A stretch of 64,000 nt of DNA from Ryuthela nishihirai. Its lineage: Eukaryota; Arthropoda; Arachnida; Araneae; Heptathelidae. Shown here one piece after another: positions 45,376 through 56,989 of this stretch; the stretch's first letter is position 1; every line of letters starts with the position of its first letter. The DNA is taken from contig JAWZYU010000008.1 in NCBI GenBank assembly GCA_038380435.1, positions 75,716,020 to 75,780,019 of the forward strand, written 5' to 3'. The notes under the pieces were generated by a model that saw only the letters and a list, made by a program, of their open reading frames with translations, had not been told where the DNA came from and made no database searches. Both the position numbers and the translations under genes were made by a program.

Positions 45376-46375
45376 ATATGTGACCTAGTTACCTTTAGGT
45401 TAAATTAGTCCATTTATCATTTGGTTGGTAATCATTTTTTTTTAACTCACGCTCAATTTTCTATTAAAATTCATAACAATACGAATGATAAACAGCTAAT
45501 TATTTATGTTGCAATTTTTACATTGAATAACCTAAGAATTAAATTAAAAAATTCACAATTTGTAGAAGAGAAGGACCCCACTGAGAGTAAATATTAATGC
45601 TCATTGAAAATCAAGCAGGTGTGAAAATAAGTTACAATTAGAAATATTTTATACAATGCCTTACTAAAATATTAGAGAATACCCATGTTATCTCAATGGG
45701 AATCAAACTTCGAAACTCTATAACCTCTACTATATGCATTATAACCAAAGATTTATTAAAGATTATAATCAAATCTATTTACATACTGATTTTAAACAAT
45801 ATTCGCTCAATTATTTAGAATTATGGAAGCTGGAATATTTAAGAATAAACTATTTTGTTTTATAAAAATCATTTCTAATTGTCCAATAAGAAAATAATCA
45901 TTATGTAACCTTCTAAAACATATATTTATCTAATTAAATGGTTTCCGTCAATATAAATGTAAATGGTAGCTAGATATAAACTGGAAGGAGAGCTGTATAC
46001 CAATCCCCAGTGCTGAAACAGAGAACTGGTATGGCGTCTAATGTCTGATCCCGCCTTCTCGTGGTGCAGGCCGTTAGTAACTTTCAAAAGTGATATTCTC
46101 TTTAGGAAAGGAACGGAAGAGGAGGACTTCCAGATACGTGTGGCCTACTGATCTGGTCATCAATGGCCACTTTTTTCTTTTTTGCTGCCCAGCTGAGGAG
46201 TGGTCAACATCACCGGGTCCTGGTGCTGACATTTATACCTACTGGACTGGAATGGTTTATGGCTTTGGGCTTGATTGCACTTGCTGCACTGGCGGGCCTC
46301 TGTTAAAAGTAAATCTGCCGCTGTGTTTTCTGTCTGCTTGTAGGTCCCCAGCCCTAACTGAACAGAGGCATAAAA

Positions 46376-46561
46376 ATAATAAATAAATACCCCCTCAAGC
46401 AGCTGCTTGCCACAGAGGTCTGACAGGAGCCTGTCAGTTTATATGCCACAGTAGAAGATCTTAGAGGATGGCAGGACCTCAGCAGAAAACAACACGAACA
46501 TCCATGCCTTACCCGGGGCTCGAACCCAGGTCCCGTAGATCAGTAGCCAAGCGCGCTAACC
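46376..46561 (-). mobile_element. SINE-B, 5'-truncated
   Basis: ATTT-rich tail, body and box B present; stops at gcgcgctaacc. It lies in the LINE 5' region. Confidence 0.88.
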
Positions 46562-46639
46562 GGGATACTTTATATCAGTTAGTGGATAATCCTGATCAGA
46601 GGTCATCTCAGGTACCTGTCATACAAGGTCATAGCAGGG

Positions 46640-46687
46640 ATTATTCCATTGTAGTATTCGGCATCGCCAATACTACAATGGAATAAT
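46640..46687. repeat. Perfect 19-bp hairpin
   Basis: attattccattgtagtatt (46640-46658) and its exact complement (46669-46687) surround a 10-base loop. It lies upstream of the LINE endonuclease. Confidence 0.88.
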
Positions 46688-46884
46688 GTGTCTCAGGGAG
46701 GTCAATTTCTGGTTCTTGAAAAGATCCACTGGAAAAGGTGGTGACTGAAGTTCTTACTAGCATGGGTAACTTTAACCTTTAGCAATGGGGAAACGGGTTT
46801 TGGGGGGCTTTTTGATATTGTTAGCCCTACTCTCTCAATAAACCTAGTTTCTTGAAAAATTCCATTAATCATTTTCTCTCTGCA

Positions 46885-47930
46885 GGTGTATGGAACATGA
46901 GGACGTTACAAAGAGATGGGTTGTTGGGTTGTTTTACCTCTGAGCGCACTTTTTTGCACACCATGGGCTAAATGGCCAAGTCACATGGACCCCGTAGGTT
47001 CAGAGAAGGTCGGGGGAGGGGACCCACTGGAACAGCTGTTAGGAGACAGATGGTAGCCTCCCGTCAAGGCCATCCAGCGTGTTCTTTAACGTGCACAGGG
47101 TATGGCTCTCCCGCACACGGGGCCCACGGCTTAACGTCCCATCCGACGGACGACGGCCTTTCCAAGCCCATCGGTGTCCCCTACTGACCGTGGGTAGAGC
47201 GGGGAATTTTTGCGGAGATAAATCTCAACGCTGACCCAGCTGAGACTCGAACCTGGGAACTACAGATTACGAGCCTGGCGCGCTACCGACTGAGCCACCC
47301 CCGCCCCACACACAAAGAGATGGTTCTCTTTATGTCCTCAAGCAAGAATTCCAGCATTATAACCTAGATACCTAGGCTTGCAAGAGACCAGATAGACAGG
47401 TAAAGGCCAGATATTTAAAAATAATTTTAAATTTCTTTTTTCAGGGAGAAGGATTAAAAGCATCTCCAAGATATAGGTTTCCTTCCCAGCAGACACGCCA
47501 TTAATGATCTTCTAGGATATGACTGCATTAATGAAAAATTTCTTACAGATAAATTTAAAACAAAAATTAAGGACTTGAATGTCATCTGTTGTTACGCCCC
47601 ACAGGACTCTGATGAGGACGAGAAGGATACGTTTTACAGAGAGCTTCAGGATATTTTGAATTCTGTGAAGAAAGGAGATATTTCTCTTGTGCTAGGTGAC
47701 TTCATTGCTAAAATTGGTATTGACTGTGACCTTTGGGTAGGGGTTTTAGGTCCCTTTCGCATTGGTAGTTCCAATTGTAAAAGTACTTACTATACAGTAA
47801 TATTACATATATACTCTTACAGGTAAGTAAACTTAATGGTTTGAGAAAAACTAACATACTACAAATACCGGGACATTTATAAATACACATGGGTGTCACC
47901 CGATGGGTTGCATAGGATTATACATTATAT
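46885..47930 (+). pseudogene. LINE endonuclease domain, broken
   Basis: Starts VWNMRTLQRDG, typical of the AP-type endonuclease N-terminus. After a SINE-A it resumes with FQHYNLDT-like text, then VICCYAPQDSDEDEKDTFY (about 47582) and LVLGDFIAKIG, where the usual GDFNAK is altered to GDFIAK. The KYTWVSPDG segment near 47885 is also typical. Frame changes and stops make it dead. This domain nicks target DNA in the intact family. Confidence 0.82.
46920..47311 (-). mobile_element. SINE-A, full-length, in the LINE endonuclease
   Basis: Perfect 12-bp TSD acaaagagatgg (46908-46919 and 47312-47323). Confidence 0.95.
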
Positions 47931-48161
47931 TTTAATTAACAACAAATGGGTTAGTCACTTGAACGTTTAAATTAATATCCAAAACTACCTGTACCTTGGC
48001 TTTACTGTAACCACCTACATGAAATAAATTATTATTATTATTATACAGGGGAGCCGATATTGGGTTTACCCATTACTGCTCAAAAGTGTCTTACGACTAG
48101 GAGAGAATTATTTTTAACATTGAAGGTCGGAAAAATCCAGATATAGCGAAAGCATACCATG

Positions 48162-48551
48162 TTGTTGTTGGGTTGTTTTACCTATGAGCGGCACTTTTTT
48201 GCACACAATGGGCTAAATGGCCAGGTCACATGGACCCCGAAGGCTCAGAGAAGGTTGGGGGAGGGGACCCACTGGAACAGCTGTTGGGAGACAGATGGTA
48301 GCCTCCCGTCAAGGCCATCCAGCGTGTTCTTTAACGTGCACAGGGTATGGCTCTCTCCCGCACACGGGGCCACGGCTTAACGTCCCATCCGACGGACGGC
48401 GGCCTTCCCAAGCCCATCGGTGTCCTCTACTGACCGTTGGCAGGGCGGGGAATTTTGCGGAGATAAATCTCAACGCTGACCCAGCTGGGACTCGAACCTG
48501 GGAACTACAGATTACGAGCCTGGCACGCTACCGACTGAGCCACCCCCGCCT
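48162..48551 (-). mobile_element. SINE-A, full-length, in the LINE linker
   Basis: Perfect 15-bp TSD cgaaagcataccatg (48147-48161 and 48552-48566). Confidence 0.95.
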
Positions 48552-51130
48552 CGAAAGCATACCATGATAAGATAATTAGTCATTATGACAATCGTGGTTT
48601 GCTTACTGCTAAAGTTGAGAAAAAATGGGATCAGTTTAAACAGGCTTTTCTTAAAACCAACAATACTCTTTTGGGTAAAAGGGAACAGAGGAAACAAAAT
48701 TATTTGAGTGATAAGGCTATGGAACTTATTTCTGAAAGAACGAAGTGCAGGATTAATATGAATCCCTACTAGTCGTAACAAAAGGCATTACAACGAGCTT
48801 AAATGTGTAAAGGATCAATTAACAACCGATAAGAATCTTTTGTTTGATGTCTTGACTGACAAAGCAGAGAAAGCAGTTAGACAGCACAACAGCAGGGGGT
48901 TGTACCTGATTATTAATGTTTTATGTGGGAAGAAACAGACAGGTACACAGGGATTGAGGGATAAACATGGCAAAGTGGTTGAAGGTGAGGATTCTGTGAT
49001 GGCTAGGTGGGCTGAGTATTTCAGAGAATTTCTAAATGATGTGATTATTTCTACTCCCATTGTTTGTAATGAGGATAGATGCATTACTGGGTTTTATGAC
49101 GGCCCTATATCACATTCCGAAGTCACATTGGCTATCTCTAAATTAAGACTGCATAAATCCCCAGGGGTGGACGAAATCATCACTGAAATGCTTAGAGCTG
49201 GAAATACTTGTGTTGTCACATGGCTGACTGAAATTTTGAATATTTTTTTTATGATAAAGGTGTTGTTTCTAAGAATTTTACTAGAGCTATTATCATTGTC
49301 CCAATTTTTAAAAAAGGTGATCGCAGTTCTTGTGATAATTATAAGGGAATTAGTTTACTTTCTGTTCCAGGTAAAGTTCTTTGCATGATTATACTTAATA
49401 GAATTAAAAATTTGGTTGATGTACAATTGCGTGATGAACAGTGTGGATTCAGAAGTGGTAGTAATCAAATACTTTCACTTAGGCAGATTCTTCAGAAATG
49501 TTTAGTTTCAGAAACCTGTGGTTGCTAGCTTTATAGATTTCAAAAAGTCTTTTGACACTGTTGATCGTTAGATCATATGGAATGTCTGACAAGTAAATTA
49601 GTGTAATGAAAGCTGTCAATAATAACACTGAGTGTGTGAGAGTTGGTGAGTCTTGTAACGATTGGTTCCGCATTCCTAGTTGAGTTAGACAAGGTGTATT
49701 AGAACTCTTTTCTCCTTAGTTTGAATATTGATTATGTTACGTGAAATTCTTGGAAAGAGAAAACTTTCGGCCTAAAATGTGAGATTATCTAGCATACTGG
49801 TTAGGGAGCTAGCGACTGTTTCAGCAGGGCAAACTTTGTGTGTTCTGTTAGTTCTAATTGAGGCAGTAGTTAGCAATGACTTCAGTCTTAGTAGGACATG
49901 TCCTTGTATGAGAAGGCCTTTAAAAGTTAGGAGTAGCTTCTAGGATTCTTTCTGTCCTGTGTTACGAAAGAAAAAAAGAAATGGTCTAGAAATTTCAAAA
50001 TTTCTAATTTAGATTATGAGATGAATTCTTTCATTCGAGATATTAATGAGATCAGTAATGAGTAGGTTCGGTAATAAATGAGAGACACTAAAGTGATGAA
50101 AATTGGTCAGGCAGATAGTGCTCAATTTGCTTTGAATGGCTGCACTTTTGCGCAAGTGTCTCAGTTTAAATATCTTGGGAGCTAGGTAACAGATGCTGGT
50201 GATGTGCGGCATGAAGAATAGGGATTGCCGCTGGGACTTTTAGGAATCTATGAGAGTATGTAAAAATAAGCGTATACATCTAAAGACTAAAATTAGGCTG
50301 TATATAGTTTGGTTCTTTCTAAGGTTAGTTATAGTAGCGAAACATGGACCCTTTATAAGCAGGATAACAAGAAACTTAATGCCTTTGATTCTAACTTCTT
50401 GCGCAGTATCTTGGGTATTAGGTGGTTTGATTTTGTAAGTAATAATGAGGTTAGAAGGAATCAGTAATCTGCTTCGAGCAGCATAATGTGCAAAGGGAAA
50501 CTGATGGGTTGGGTTGTTTTACCTCTGAGCGGCACTTTTTTGCACACCATGAGCTAAATGGCCAGGTCACAAGGACCCCGAAGGCTCAGAGAAGGTTGGG
50601 AGGGGACCCACTGGAACAGCTGTTGGGAGACAGATGGTAGCCTCCCGTCAAGGCCATCCAGCGTGTTCTTTAACGTGCACAGGGTATGTCTCTCCCGCAC
50701 ACGGAGCCACGGCTTAATGTCCCATGCGACGGACGGCGGCCTTTCCAAGCCCGTCGGTGTTCCCTACTGACCGTGGGCAGGGCGGGAATTTTGCGGAGAT
50801 AAATCTCAACGCTGACCCAGCTGGGACTCGAACCTGGGAACTACATATTACGAGCCTGGCGCGCTACCGACTGAGCCACCCCCGCCCCAAAGGGAGACTG
50901 CATTGGTTAGGCCATGCTGGCCGTATGCACAGCTGCAGATTGGCAAACAGGATTATGAACAGCGTGCCTAAAGGCTTCAGGAAAAGGGAGAGACCTAAGA
51001 TGCGATAAGCAGACAATGTCAAACAGGACCTTGATAGAATTGGCCTACAGTGGCAAAATGCAGCAGCTGTAGTTCAGGGCAGACATATCTGGAGATCAAA
51101 ATTACACAGTCTGGTAGGATCTCCGTAACC
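48552..51130 (+). pseudogene. LINE linker, reverse transcriptase and C-terminal region, broken
   Basis: The linker and early RT form one readable stretch (48840-49388) with WAEYFREFLND and HKSPGVDEI. Later RT blocks are shifted or stopped: EQCGFRSG-like text near 49440, then a decayed catalytic area where I do not find an intact YADD. The C-terminal segments KHGPF-like, LGHAGRMHSCRLANRIMNS and KQDLDRIG flank a SINE-A. Multiple stops; not functional. Confidence 0.83.
50504..50887 (-). mobile_element. SINE-A, full-length, in the LINE C-terminal region
   Basis: TSD caaagggaaactg / caaagggagactg (50491-50503 and 50888-50900), one mismatch. Confidence 0.94.
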
Positions 51131-51414
51131 CATGTCCTGCATTAGGATTTTGTATGTTTGTATACGTAAGTTTTAATTAATTTCTGAGAAAAATTATTAT
51201 GGCGCATTACTGTTGTGAAATATTCTAGCTTCTATACCTATTAAAATACTTAAAGAATATTGTTGAAAATCGAGATTTAAATAGATTTGATTACGTTTTT
51301 TAATATATCACTCACATTTTTCCACTAAATTCATATTTTAGAAGTTATAGAACTTCGAAGTCAAATTCCCATTGACACAACATGGAAATTAATATTTTGG
51401 TCAGGCATTGTACA

Positions 51415-51865
51415 TACACACAGAACAGTGCTATTTCCTCGAAATTTTATTGGTTCTGAAATCAAGATAAACTAATAAAAGTATAGAATCAGAGACAAGA
51501 ATAACTAGAAGCCAACCACCATCGTTCAGCATCGCTAGAGCATTTCCCAAAAGGTTAGTCTTCTGCGGCAGAGAGCAATTCACTCAACAAAGCTACGTAG
51601 CGAGAACAGAACTGAACGCAATCAACGCTGCGCTTGGGAAAACAAGTTTTTTTTTTCCCCCAGTGGTAAGGAACTATACACAGGATGAGAAACGTAAAGA
51701 CAACAGAAGAAAGCACCCCCACGTATTAAAACCCAGACCAAAAGCACCACCCTCGTCAATCCCACGGTATTAATCCAGAAGAAGGGTAAAGATCTTGAAT
51801 AACCCTCGAGATGGGCCGAACAATACTAAGCATAATTCCATATAAATCCAACAGTAACTAGGATA
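51415..51865. other. Unassigned sequence
   Basis: No feature recognised. Confidence 0.3.
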
Positions 51866-52101
51866 CAAAAGTCAGTAATTTCCTAAATAAGATTTTTACG
51901 AAAACAATGTGACTACAGGCAATTTAAAGATCTCAATCCAGTCTATTTCAACCTCGATTTTCAATAATATTCGTTCGCTTTTTAAAAGAAATATGGAAGC
52001 TGAAGCATTTAGCAAACAAAAAATTCGGCATAAAATTCATTTGAAATAGGGAAAATGAAATGTTACGCAAATTGCTAAAACTATTCTTACACGTATTAGT
52101 A

Positions 52102-52217
52102 ATATCCGAGTGGATAGCGCGTTTGGCTGCTGATCAAAGGCACCTGGGTTCGAGCCCTGAGTAAGACATGGATATTTATGCTCTCTTTCTCTTGAGGTCT
52201 CACCTTCCTCACACAGG
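52102..52217 (+). mobile_element. SINE-B, 5' fragment
   Basis: tRNA-like head with box A atccgagtgg and box B GGTTCGAGCCC, cut after about 115 bp, where the SINE-A begins. Confidence 0.75.
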
Positions 52218-52594
52218 GGCTCAGTCGGTAGCGCGCCAGGCTTGTAATTTTGTAGTTCCCAGGTTCGAGTCCCAGCTGGGTCAGAGTTGAGATTTATCTC
52301 CGCAAAATTCCCCGCCTTGCCCACGGTCAGTAGGGGACACCGATGGGCTTGGAAAGGCCGACGTCCGTCGGATGGGACGTTAAACCGTGGCCCCGTGTGC
52401 GGGAGAGCCATACCTGTGCACGTTAAAGAACACGCTGGATGGCCTTGACGGCAGCCTACCATATGTCTCCCAACAGCTGATGCAGTGGGTCCCCTCCCCC
52501 AACCTTCTCTGAGCCTTCGGGGTCCATGTGACCTGGCCATTTAGCCCATGGTGTGCAAAAAAGTGCCGCTCAGAGGTAAAACAACCCAACCCTG
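52218..52594 (+). mobile_element. SINE-A, first bases of head missing
   Basis: Starts ggctcagtcggtagcg directly after the SINE-B fragment and ends AACAACCCAACCC. The join looks like a composite or an insertion with lost flank. Confidence 0.9.
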
Positions 52595-52784
52595 TTCAAT
52601 ATTCCAATTCATGTAACTCTCCAAATATCGAACGAATATTGTCGAAAATCGAGTTGGAAATAGATTTGAATTTGATCTTTAAATTACCTTCGGTTACATT
52701 TTCTTATATAAAAATCTTGTTTAAGAAGTTACTGAGTTCTGTATTTGAGTTACTATTGAGACAACATGGAACTGGGTGTAAATA

Positions 52785-53362
52785 CAACCAGTGCTCACTA
52801 AATTATTACCACTTCCCTCCATGTTATGTCAGTAGAAGCTAACTCAGAAGCTCTATAATTTCTTTAAAAAAAAAGGGTTTTGTGAGAGAATGAATGGGAT
52901 TGAAGAAAAATTAAAGATCTGAATCAAATCTATCTTAATCTCTATTTATTTTTTTCAACAATATTCCCTTAGTATTTAAAGAGTTATGGAAGTTTGAATA
53001 TTTAACAACCGCAATGCCTAACGTTTACAATTTAACTCGGAAGTCAATTATAATTTTAATAAGAAGTTTTATTTTACGCTATTTAATACAACAGATGTAT
53101 ATTTGAAAAGTTAATGTAAATAAGTCTTCGATATTTTTTCATTTTTCCAAGACTTGCATTGTTGCTGTTAAATCTTCAAAGTCCATAACTCTTTAAATAC
53201 AAACATTATTTAAAATCGAGAGTTAGATTTGATTGAGATCTTTAATTTATCTTCCGTTACATTCTGTCACAAAACTCTTTTTTAAGAGGTTATAGAGCTC
53301 CGAAGTTAGCTTTCACTTAATAACATGGAGGGAAGTGGTCATGATTTAGTAAGCACTGAGTG
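52785..53362. mobile_element. PAL9: long-inverted-repeat TA element, complete
   Basis: 578 bp, uninterrupted. TA flanks at 52783-52784 and 53363-53364. Ends share ACCACTTCCCTCCATGTTAT in inverted orientation. The arms continue inward as inverted repeats. This is the best single example of the family. Confidence 0.85.
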
Positions 53363-53364
53363 TA

Positions 53365-53860
53365 CGAAGTACTGTTTAAAACAGTAACTTTTTTTAGCTC
53401 TTTTCGGAAAACTATATGAATTAGAATTTATCAACGCCAATTCGTTGATTCGTTGCCCTTTTATCACGCAAAAAAAAAGAGAAAACTCAAAATAAAATAA
53501 ACTATAATTTGTTCCATGGCAGTCGAAATTGATGGCCTCGTGATACTAAACCTGGAATGATAATTTCGACGCTCGAAGTATGCCATAAGTGTACTAATGC
53601 ATCTGTGGAATGCTGATGGGGAAAAAAATGCTTTCGATATGATCTTCGGCAAGGGTCTGAAAATGCGAGATATTTGCTAACTTTCTGTAAGATTCCAATG
53701 ACTGAATATCGAAAGGCATTCAGTTCATTTTTTACTGCCTGCAACAAGAGAGTTTTAGTTCTCAAGCAGTAGCACTTTTTAGAACTGTTTTCATCACTTC
53801 TTCAAAATAAACTCCACTCATTTTCTGAGTTTCTTACCTTTTTTCCTATAAAGTGTTTAT
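53365..53860. other. Unassigned sequence
   Basis: Opposed small frames without recognised domains. Confidence 0.3.
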
Positions 53861-53874
53861 TTTTTATTCGTTCG

Positions 53875-54880
53875 TTAGTTTTACTTCTGAGCGGCACTTT
53901 TTTTGCACAAAATGGGCCAAATGACAAAGTCACAAGCTCCCCCAAGGGCTCTCAGAAGGTTGGGGAAGGGAGACCCACTGGACAGCTGTTGGGAGACAGA
54001 TGGTAGCCTCCAGTCGAGGCCATCCAGCGTGTTCTTTAACGTGCACAGGATTGGTTTGTTTTACCTCTGAGCGGTGACTGGGCCAAATGGCCAGGTCACA
54101 AGGATACTCAAAGGCTCTGAGAGGGGGCCTGCTGGACAGCTGTTGGGAGACAGATGGTAGCCTCCAGTCGAGGCCATCTAGCGTGTTCTTTAACGTGCAC
54201 AGGATTGGTTTGTTTTACCTCTGAGCGGTGACTGGGCCAAATGGCCAGGTCACAAGGATACTCAAAGGCTCTGAGAGGGGGCCTGCTGGACAGCTGTTAG
54301 GAGACAGATGGTAGCCTCCAGTCGAGGCCATCCAGCGTGTTATTTAACGTGCACAGGTTAGGTTTGGTTGTTTTACCTCTTAGCGGCACTTTTTCGCACA
54401 CCACCTTTTCAATCAAAAGGACCTGAGGCTCAGAGAAGGCTGGGGAAGGGGACCCACTGGAACAGCTGTTGGGAGACAGTAACAGACATGGTAATCTTCC
54501 GTCACTGGAAACCAGAATGTTCTTTAACGTGCACAAGGTATGGCTCTCACATAAAACAGGGCCACGGTTTAACGTCCCATCCGACAGCGTCATTTCCAAG
54601 CTCATCGGTGTCCCCTACTAACCGAGGGTAGGGCGGTCAGTTTTGCGGAGATAAATCTCAACACTGACTCAGCTGGAACTCGAACCTGGGAAATGCAGAT
54701 TACGAGCCTGGCGCGGTACCCAACGTGCACAGGATTGGGTTGGGTTGTTTTACCTCTGAGAGTTACGTTTTTGCACAAAATGGGCCAAATGGGCAGCTCA
54801 CAAGGCATCCAAGGGTTTACAGAAGGTTGAGGGATGGATACACTGTTAGAAGACAAGATGGTATCCTCTTATCAAGACAA
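53875..54880 (-). mobile_element. Tandem array of SINE-A 3' modules
   Basis: About five units read in the same direction: 53875-54040, two near-identical 154-bp units (54041-54194 and 54195-54348), a near-complete copy with head remnants (54349-54722), and a final decayed module to about 54880. Each joint falls at the gtgcacagg / tggtttgtttt position. Confidence 0.9.
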
Positions 54881-55197
54881 TTTTATTTTTTTTTCGTTTA
54901 CTATTTGCTTATTATTAATCTAAAGAACCGTTATGTTTGATAACAAAATTATATTTAAACATTATTGACCAATATGACACTATATACGATCTGTGAGTTT
55001 TGTAAGGTAACTAAGAAATTAAAACCATTTGGTATATATATACACCGCAGAAAAAAAACAGTATGAACCAAAACATTATGTCTTTCTGCAAATCGAAGTA
55101 ACTGCAGGTAAACGACGACGCGTGTGACGGTCATGAAACGGTATAAATAACACCTGATATTGAGCTCTGTTAATCAGTGTTATTCTTGTTCTTCATA

Positions 55198-56930
55198 TGG
55201 GAAAGGCAGCAGACTTAAGTGAGTTTGACAAAGGCCAAATTATAATGGCCAGATGACTGGGTCAGAGTATTTCCGAGACGGCAAGGCTTGTGGGGTGCTC
55301 ACGGTCAGCCGTGGTTAGTACCTTCAAAAAGTGGTCCGAGGAGGAAAAAACCACGAATGACCGGCAAGGTGTGGGGGCCGACCATGGCTTGTCGATGCTA
55401 GAAATAAGCGAAGGCTATCCTATATGGTACGAGCCAACAGAAGGGATACTGTGGTGCAACTCGCCCGCAATTTGAATGCTGGTGAGGGGAGTAATGTGTC
55501 ACAACACACAGTACATCGAACCCTGCTGAAAATGGGACTGTGTAGCTGCAGGCCCCTTCGAGTGCCCATGCTAACCTCGGTTCACCGTCGAAAGAGCCTA
55601 CAATGGGCATGCGAACATCAAAACTGGACCTTGAATGATTGGAAGAGGTTGTCTGGTCCGATGAATTTCGTTTACTGTTGCACCATATGGACAGCCGGGT
55701 ACGTGTGTGAGTATTTACCTGGAGAAGTGTTGGCACCAGGATGAACCATGGGACAAAAACAAGCCGGTGGAAGACGTGTAATGCTTTGGACAACGTTCTG
55801 ATGGGAAACCTTGAGTCCAGTCGTTCATGTGCAGGAAACTATGACGTCTACCACCCACCTAAACATTACAGACTAGGTACATCTTTCATGGCAACGGTAT
55901 ACCCCTGTAGGGGGCGGGGGTGGCTCAGTCGGTAGCGCGCCAGGCTCGTAATCTGTAGTTCCCAGGTTCGAGTCCCAGCTAGGTCAGCGTTGAGATTTAT
56001 CTCCGCTGAATTCCCCGCCCTGCCCACGGTCAGTAGGGGACACCGATGGGCTTGGAAAGGCCGCCGTCCGTCGAATGAGACGTTAAGCCGTGGCCCCGTG
56101 TGCGGGAGAGCCATACCCTGTGCACGTTAAAGAACACGCTGGATGGCCTTGACGGGAGGCTACCATCTGTCTCCCAACAGCTGTTCCAGTGGGTCCCCTC
56201 CCCCAACCTTCTCTGAGCTTCGGGGTCCTTGTGACCTGGCCATTTAGCCCATGGTGTGCAAAAAAGTGCCGCTCAGGGGTAAAACAACCCAACGTTAAAG
56301 AACACGCTGGATGGCCTTGACGGGAGGCTACCATCTGTCTCCCAACAGCTGTTCCAGTGGGTCCCCTCCCCCAACCTTCTCTGAGCCTTCGGGGTCCATG
56401 TGACCTGGCCATTTAGCCCATGGTGTGCAAAAAAGTGCCGCTGAGAGGTAAAACAACCCAACGTTAAAGAACACGCTGGATGGCCTTGACGGGAGGCTAC
56501 CATCTGTCTCCCAACAGCTGTTCCAGTGGGTCCCCTCCCCCAACCTTCTCTGAGCTTCGGGGTCCTTGTGACCTGGCCATTTAGCCCATGGTGTGCAAAA
56601 AAGTGCCGCTCAGAGGTAAAACAACCCAACCCCTCTAGTAGTGACTTCTTTAGCACCATGTCACACTGCCTGGATTGTTCGAGAATGGTTCGCAGAACAC
56701 GAGGAAGCCTTCCAGGTCCTGGCCTCCAAATTCCCCAGACATCAATCCAATCGAGCATATGTAGTTTGTGTTGGATCAGCATATCCGATCTGCGGCGGCT
56801 CAACCACGTAGCTTACAAGAGTTAAAGGATCTGCTGGTAACGTGTTAGTACCAGATACCACAAGACACCATTAGAAATCTTGTGGCATCCATGCTTCGCC
56901 GGGTAAGAGCTGTTTTGACGGCACGTGGAT
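55198..56930 (+). pseudogene. Tc1 transposase pseudogene
   Basis: Begins MGKAADLSEFDKGQ near 55198, then a stop replaces a codon in the MARxLG region. Helix-turn-helix text includes GCSRSAVVSTFKKWSEE and SQHTVHRTLLKMGL. The catalytic start is decayed (LSGPMNFVYCCT). After the SINE chain, the third-region text (near 56740, PDINPIEH-like) and the terminus RRVRAVLTARG (about 56897) remain. Related to but distinct from the copy at 38.1-39.2 kb. Confidence 0.87.
55909..56632 (+). mobile_element. SINE-A trimer (full copy plus two extra 3' modules)
   Basis: Full copy 55909-56293, then two 3' modules (56294-56462 and 56463-56632) each starting GTTAAAGAACACGCTGG. Period is 168-169 bp. Flanks share a short imperfect repeat around ccctgtag / cctctag. 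Confidence 0.92.
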
Positions 56931-56989
56931 GAGCAACATCATAATAGGTAGGTAGTCATAATGTTTTGGCTCTTCGTTGTATATACCCA

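Larger units (their letters stand above)
45970..51167 (+). mobile_element. RTE-like LINE, near full length, interrupted
   Basis: Same family as 6433-7550, judged from the shared C-terminal segments. The order is 5' region, endonuclease, linker, reverse transcriptase, C-terminal region. Interrupted by SINE-B (46376-46561) and SINE-A copies (46920-47311, 48162-48551, 50504-50887). The 5' limit is uncertain and taken from the PAL7 break. Confidence 0.82.
45654..51410. mobile_element. PAL7: long-inverted-repeat TA element split by a LINE
   Basis: Left end CAATGCCTTACTAAAATATT and the right end (complement of CAATGCCTGACCAAAATATT) are flanked by TA (45652-45653, 51411-51412). The left arm runs to about 45950 and the right arm starts about 51168. 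Everything between is a LINE with its own SINE insertions. Confidence 0.82.
51870..52775. mobile_element. PAL8: long-inverted-repeat element, left end lost
   Basis: Left arm 51870-52040 and right arm 52600-52775 are inverted relatives of the PAL core. The interior holds a SINE-B head and a SINE-A. The right terminus ends close to PAL9 and is not sharply defined. Confidence 0.65.
55036..56986 (+). mobile_element. Tc1-like transposon, degenerate, with triple-tailed SINE-A
   Basis: Ends pair: tatatacaccgcag with ccaaaacattatg on the left, cataatgttttgg with cgttgtatata on the right. The left end carries extra bases. A SINE-A chain splits the transposase. Confidence 0.85.

Noticed and set aside
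46090..46386. A 98-codon frame in the LINE 5' region as a first LINE protein.
   Set aside because: I see no recognisable domain, and it runs into a SINE-B tail at its end.
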